The notes beneath the pieces were generated by a model. It had not been told where the DNA came from, did no database searches, and saw only the letters and a program-made list of their open reading frames with translations. Positions 61,790 through 64,000 of a stretch of 64,000 bases of DNA are shown here, one piece after another. This stretch comes from CAYNRG01 sp964399545 (GTDB lineage Bacteria; Bacillota_I; Bacilli_A; Erysipelotrichales; Erysipelotrichaceae): contig CAYNRG010000004.1 of assembly GCA_964399545.1 (NCBI GenBank), forward strand, positions 62,001-126,000. The letters are read 5' to 3'. Each line of letters begins with the position of its first letter. Position 1 is the first letter of the stretch. Made by a program: the position numbers and the translations under genes.

Positions 61790-63213
61790 TGATGAAACTA
61801 AAAAAGCAACGACACGAAGCTATAGAAAGTGTTAACCAATCTCTGGAAAAAATGAAGAAAGATCAAGAGATTTTAAATGCAGTTGTGACATTTGTAGATC
61901 CACAAGAGCAACTGAAAGAATTTGACTCTAAAATCGATGGAAAAATGGCAGGAGTGCCGATTGCCTTGAAAGATAATGTAATTACTAAGGGAATTAGAAC
62001 AACTGGATCAAGTAAAATTTTAGATAACTATATCCCTATTTATGATGCACACATTACTGAGAAGTTGAAGGAAGCTGGGGCAATTATTATTGCTAAGGCA
62101 TCTATGGATGAATTGGGGATGGGCGGTAGCAATCGCAATGCGGCTACTGGTCCTGTAGCGAATCCATGGGATACAAGTCGAATTGCAGGAGGAAGTTCTG
62201 GAGGAAGTGCTGCTTTAGTTGCAAGTGGAGTGGTTCCTTTCGCTATTGGAACAGATACAGGAGACTCAGTCAGAAAACCAGCAGCTTACTGTGGAATTAT
62301 CGGGGTAAAGCCAACCTATGGGCGAATTTCTCGCTATGGAATCATTCCGTACGCATCCAGTTTAGATCATGTAGGATATTTTACTACAAATGTTTATGAT
62401 GCAGCTGTTGGGCTAGAAGTTCTTGCAGGCAGAGATGATAGAGATATGACAAGTGCAAATGAAAAAGTTGAAGAATATAGTGAACTTTTAACTGGAAATA
62501 TTCAAGGAAAGACAATTGGGATATTTAAAAATGTTGTTGATTCTTCAACGAATATAGAAGTTAATGAACAATTTAATCAGTTGGTAGAGAAATTAAAGAG
62601 TAAAGGTGCAATTTTTAAAGAGATTTATTTAAATCAAGAGTTATTGAGAGCAATTTTACCTACATACTATCTGATTGCTAATTGTGAAGCTACAGCTAAT
62701 CATGCAAACTTAGATGCTCTTCGCTTTGGAGTTCAACAAGAAGGTGAAACAGCGGAAGAGATTATGATGAAGTCTAGAACAGAAGGGTTCGGTCTATTTT
62801 TACGCAAACGATTGATGGTTGGAAGTTATGGACTGTTTATAGAGAATCAAGAGAAATTATTCAATAAGGCTAAGAGAGTTCGCCGCCTTCTTGTTGAAGA
62901 ATTAAAAAAAGCGATGGAAGAAGTTGATTGCTTGATTGCACCTGCAACACCGACGATTGCAGGAAAGATAGAAGATACAAGTCTATCTCAAGATGTTTCT
63001 GATGAAAATTTAGTTTCCGATAATTTTATGATTTTAGGAAATTTTAGTGGATACCCTTCAATGACTTTACCAATGGGGTTTAGTGAAGGGTGCCCAACGG
63101 CAATTAATATTACTTGTCGACCATTTGAGGAGGTATTGATGTTTAATGTTGCTCAAATGATTGAAGAAAATACAGGATTAAAAGATCAAGTAGCGGAGGT
63201 GAAAGCAGGATGA
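61786..63213 (+). CDS. gatA: GatCAB amidotransferase subunit A
   Basis: This subunit frees ammonia from glutamine for GatB. The catalytic Lys is in IALKDNV (about residue 64), the cis-Ser is in TDTGDSVRKPA and the nucleophile Ser is in GGSSGGSAALV. TDTGDS with Asp and VRKPA replaces the more common SDTGGS-IRQPA, a variant seen in several low-GC lineages. Length 475 is normal. Its end overlaps gatB. Confidence 0.94.
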   Translation: MMMKLKKQRHEAIESVNQSLEKMKKDQEILNAVVTFVDPQEQLKEFDSKIDGKMAGVPIALKDNVITKGIRTTGSSKILDNYIPIYDAHITEKLKEAGAIIIAKASMDELGMGGSNRNAATGPVANPWDTSRIAGGSSGGSAALVASGVVPFAIGTDTGDSVRKPAAYCGIIGVKPTYGRISRYGIIPYASSLDHVGYFTTNVYDAAVGLEVLAGRDDRDMTSANEKVEEYSELLTGNIQGKTIGIFKNVVDSSTNIEVNEQFNQLVEKLKSKGAIFKEIYLNQELLRAILPTYYLIANCEATANHANLDALRFGVQQEGETAEEIMMKSRTEGFGLFLRKRLMVGSYGLFIENQEKLFNKAKRVRRLLVEELKKAMEEVDCLIAPATPTIAGKIEDTSLSQDVSDENLVSDNFMILGNFSGYPSMTLPMGFSEGCPTAINITCRPFEEVLMFNVAQMIEENTGLKDQVAEVKAG

Positions 63214-64000
63214 ATTACGATGTAGTTATTGGAATAGAAATTCATTGTGAGTTAAAAACTGCAACGAAGATGTTTTCTGGAGCTCCTTGTCAGTTTGGAG
63301 CCGAGGCGAATACATGTGTGAATGAAATTGATTTAGGGCATCCGGGTGTTTTGCCAGCGGTGAATAAAGAAGCGGTAGCAAAAGCAATTCAGGCTTGCAT
63401 GGCCTTTCATCTAACGATTGATCCAGTTGTTAGATTTGATCGTAAAAATTATTATTACTCTGATTTACCAAAGGGGTTCCAAATTACGCAACAATTCCAT
63501 CCGATTGGAAAAAATGGACAAGTTGTCATTGAAACAACCGAAGGAAAAAAAGAGATTCGAATCAATCGGATTCATTTAGAGGAAGACACAGCTAAACAGT
63601 TTCACCTAAGTGATGCAACATTAATTGATTTTAACCGTTCAGGAATTCCATTGATTGAAATAGTGTCTGAAGCAGATATGAGTAATGGAAAAGAAGCAGC
63701 TGCATATGTAGAAGCGTTGCGACAAACTTTATACTATTTAGGTGTTTCTGATGTAAAAATGGAAGAAGGATCTATGCGCTGTGATGTAAACGTCTCTTTA
63801 AAACCAAAAGGAGTAAGTGAATTTGGGGTTAAAAATGAAATTAAAAATTTAAACTCTATTAATAATGTTCAACGTGCGATTGATTTCGAAGTTGAAAGAC
63901 AACGAAAAATTCTTGATGAAGGAGGACAAGTTGAACAAGCGACTCGTCGATTTGATGAGGAAACTAAATCAACAGTAGTTATGAGAAGCAAGGAGGGGAA
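63210..64000 (+). CDS. gatB: GatCAB amidotransferase subunit B (partial, runs off window)
   Basis: The first 263 codons are present. They show GIEIHCELKT, the zinc-site and active-site segments around KNYYYSDLPKGFQITQ and RIHLEEDTAK, and SMRCDVNVS. GatB activates the tRNA-bound Glu with ATP and adds ammonia from GatA. The start overlaps the gatA stop by four bases with GGAGG-type sequence upstream. The C-terminal tRNA-binding domain is outside the window. Confidence 0.94.
   Translation, partial: MNYDVVIGIEIHCELKTATKMFSGAPCQFGAEANTCVNEIDLGHPGVLPAVNKEAVAKAIQACMAFHLTIDPVVRFDRKNYYYSDLPKGFQITQQFHPIGKNGQVVIETTEGKKEIRINRIHLEEDTAKQFHLSDATLIDFNRSGIPLIEIVSEADMSNGKEAAAYVEALRQTLYYLGVSDVKMEEGSMRCDVNVSLKPKGVSEFGVKNEIKNLNSINNVQRAIDFEVERQRKILDEGGQVEQATRRFDEETKSTVVMRSKEG

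Noticed and set aside
62259..62290. GatA active-site variant TDTGDSVRKPA as a sign of lost activity
   Set aside because: The catalytic Lys and both Ser are kept, and the Asp/Lys variant also occurs in GatA of other low-GC lineages.

Overview
The window reads as chromosome from a low-GC Gram-positive bacterium (Bacillota). The signs are AT-rich codon use, strong AGGAGG-type ribosome sites, a pcrA-ligA-gatCAB block, GatCAB amidotransferase, tRNA genes with encoded CCA, LCP-type wall ligase, and sortless lipoprotein or membrane-anchored exoproteins. An Erysipelotrichia/Turicibacter-like lineage is my guess; nothing in the window proves it.

Layout. 0.3-7.3 kb: a compact Tad/Flp-like pilus or secretion operon (small pilin-like peptide, CpaB-like SAF protein, TadA ATPase, TadB, TadC, two further single-TM pilin-like proteins, and an 861-residue secreted Ig-like protein), closed by a terminator. 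7.3-10.6 kb: a CapF-like sugar reductase with cupin tail and a GH9 glycoside hydrolase. 10.7-13.5 kb, minus strand: HAD phosphatase, DUF6056 GT-C-like membrane protein, GtrA flippase. 13.6-28.1 kb: a surface-polysaccharide region with five family-2 glycosyltransferases or relatives, a GT4, an O-antigen-ligase-like polymerase, an LCP ligase with a MucBP/PT-repeat tail, and an rmlA-reductase-rmlB-glf set that looks built for a furanose deoxysugar. 28.1-31.8 kb: DUF1836/DegV divergent pair, FAD oxidoreductase, PduL.

31.8-36.7 kb is decayed accessory DNA: two IS30-type transposase remnants, a broken polymorphic-toxin C-terminus with an apparently intact immunity-like gene, then cysE/cysK, then a frameshifted membrane-protein pseudogene. 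37-45.8 kb is metabolic: YgiQ-type radical SAM protein, aldose epimerase, NagB, thioredoxin, and a regulator plus potABCD polyamine transporter whose PotA carries an unusual insertion. 45.9-47.05 kb holds nine tRNAs, including an initiator tRNA with two U-U mismatches in the T-stem.

47.1-50.7 kb, minus strand: two large GT-C-type membrane proteins. 50.8-54.4 kb: patatin-like lipase, a lipoprotein/membrane protein pair, and a Ser/Thr kinase plus HTH gene that share a palindromic site. 54.5-57.1 kb, minus strand: VanY-type carboxypeptidase, RluA-type pseudouridine synthase, rRNA methyltransferase. 57.2 kb to the end: pcrA, ligA, gatC, gatA, and the start of gatB, running off the window.

The genes work together in three main ways: building and exporting a cell-surface polysaccharide (nucleotide sugars, transferases, polymerase, LCP attachment, lipid-linked sugar flipping), assembling a Tad-like surface structure, and translation/DNA housekeeping.
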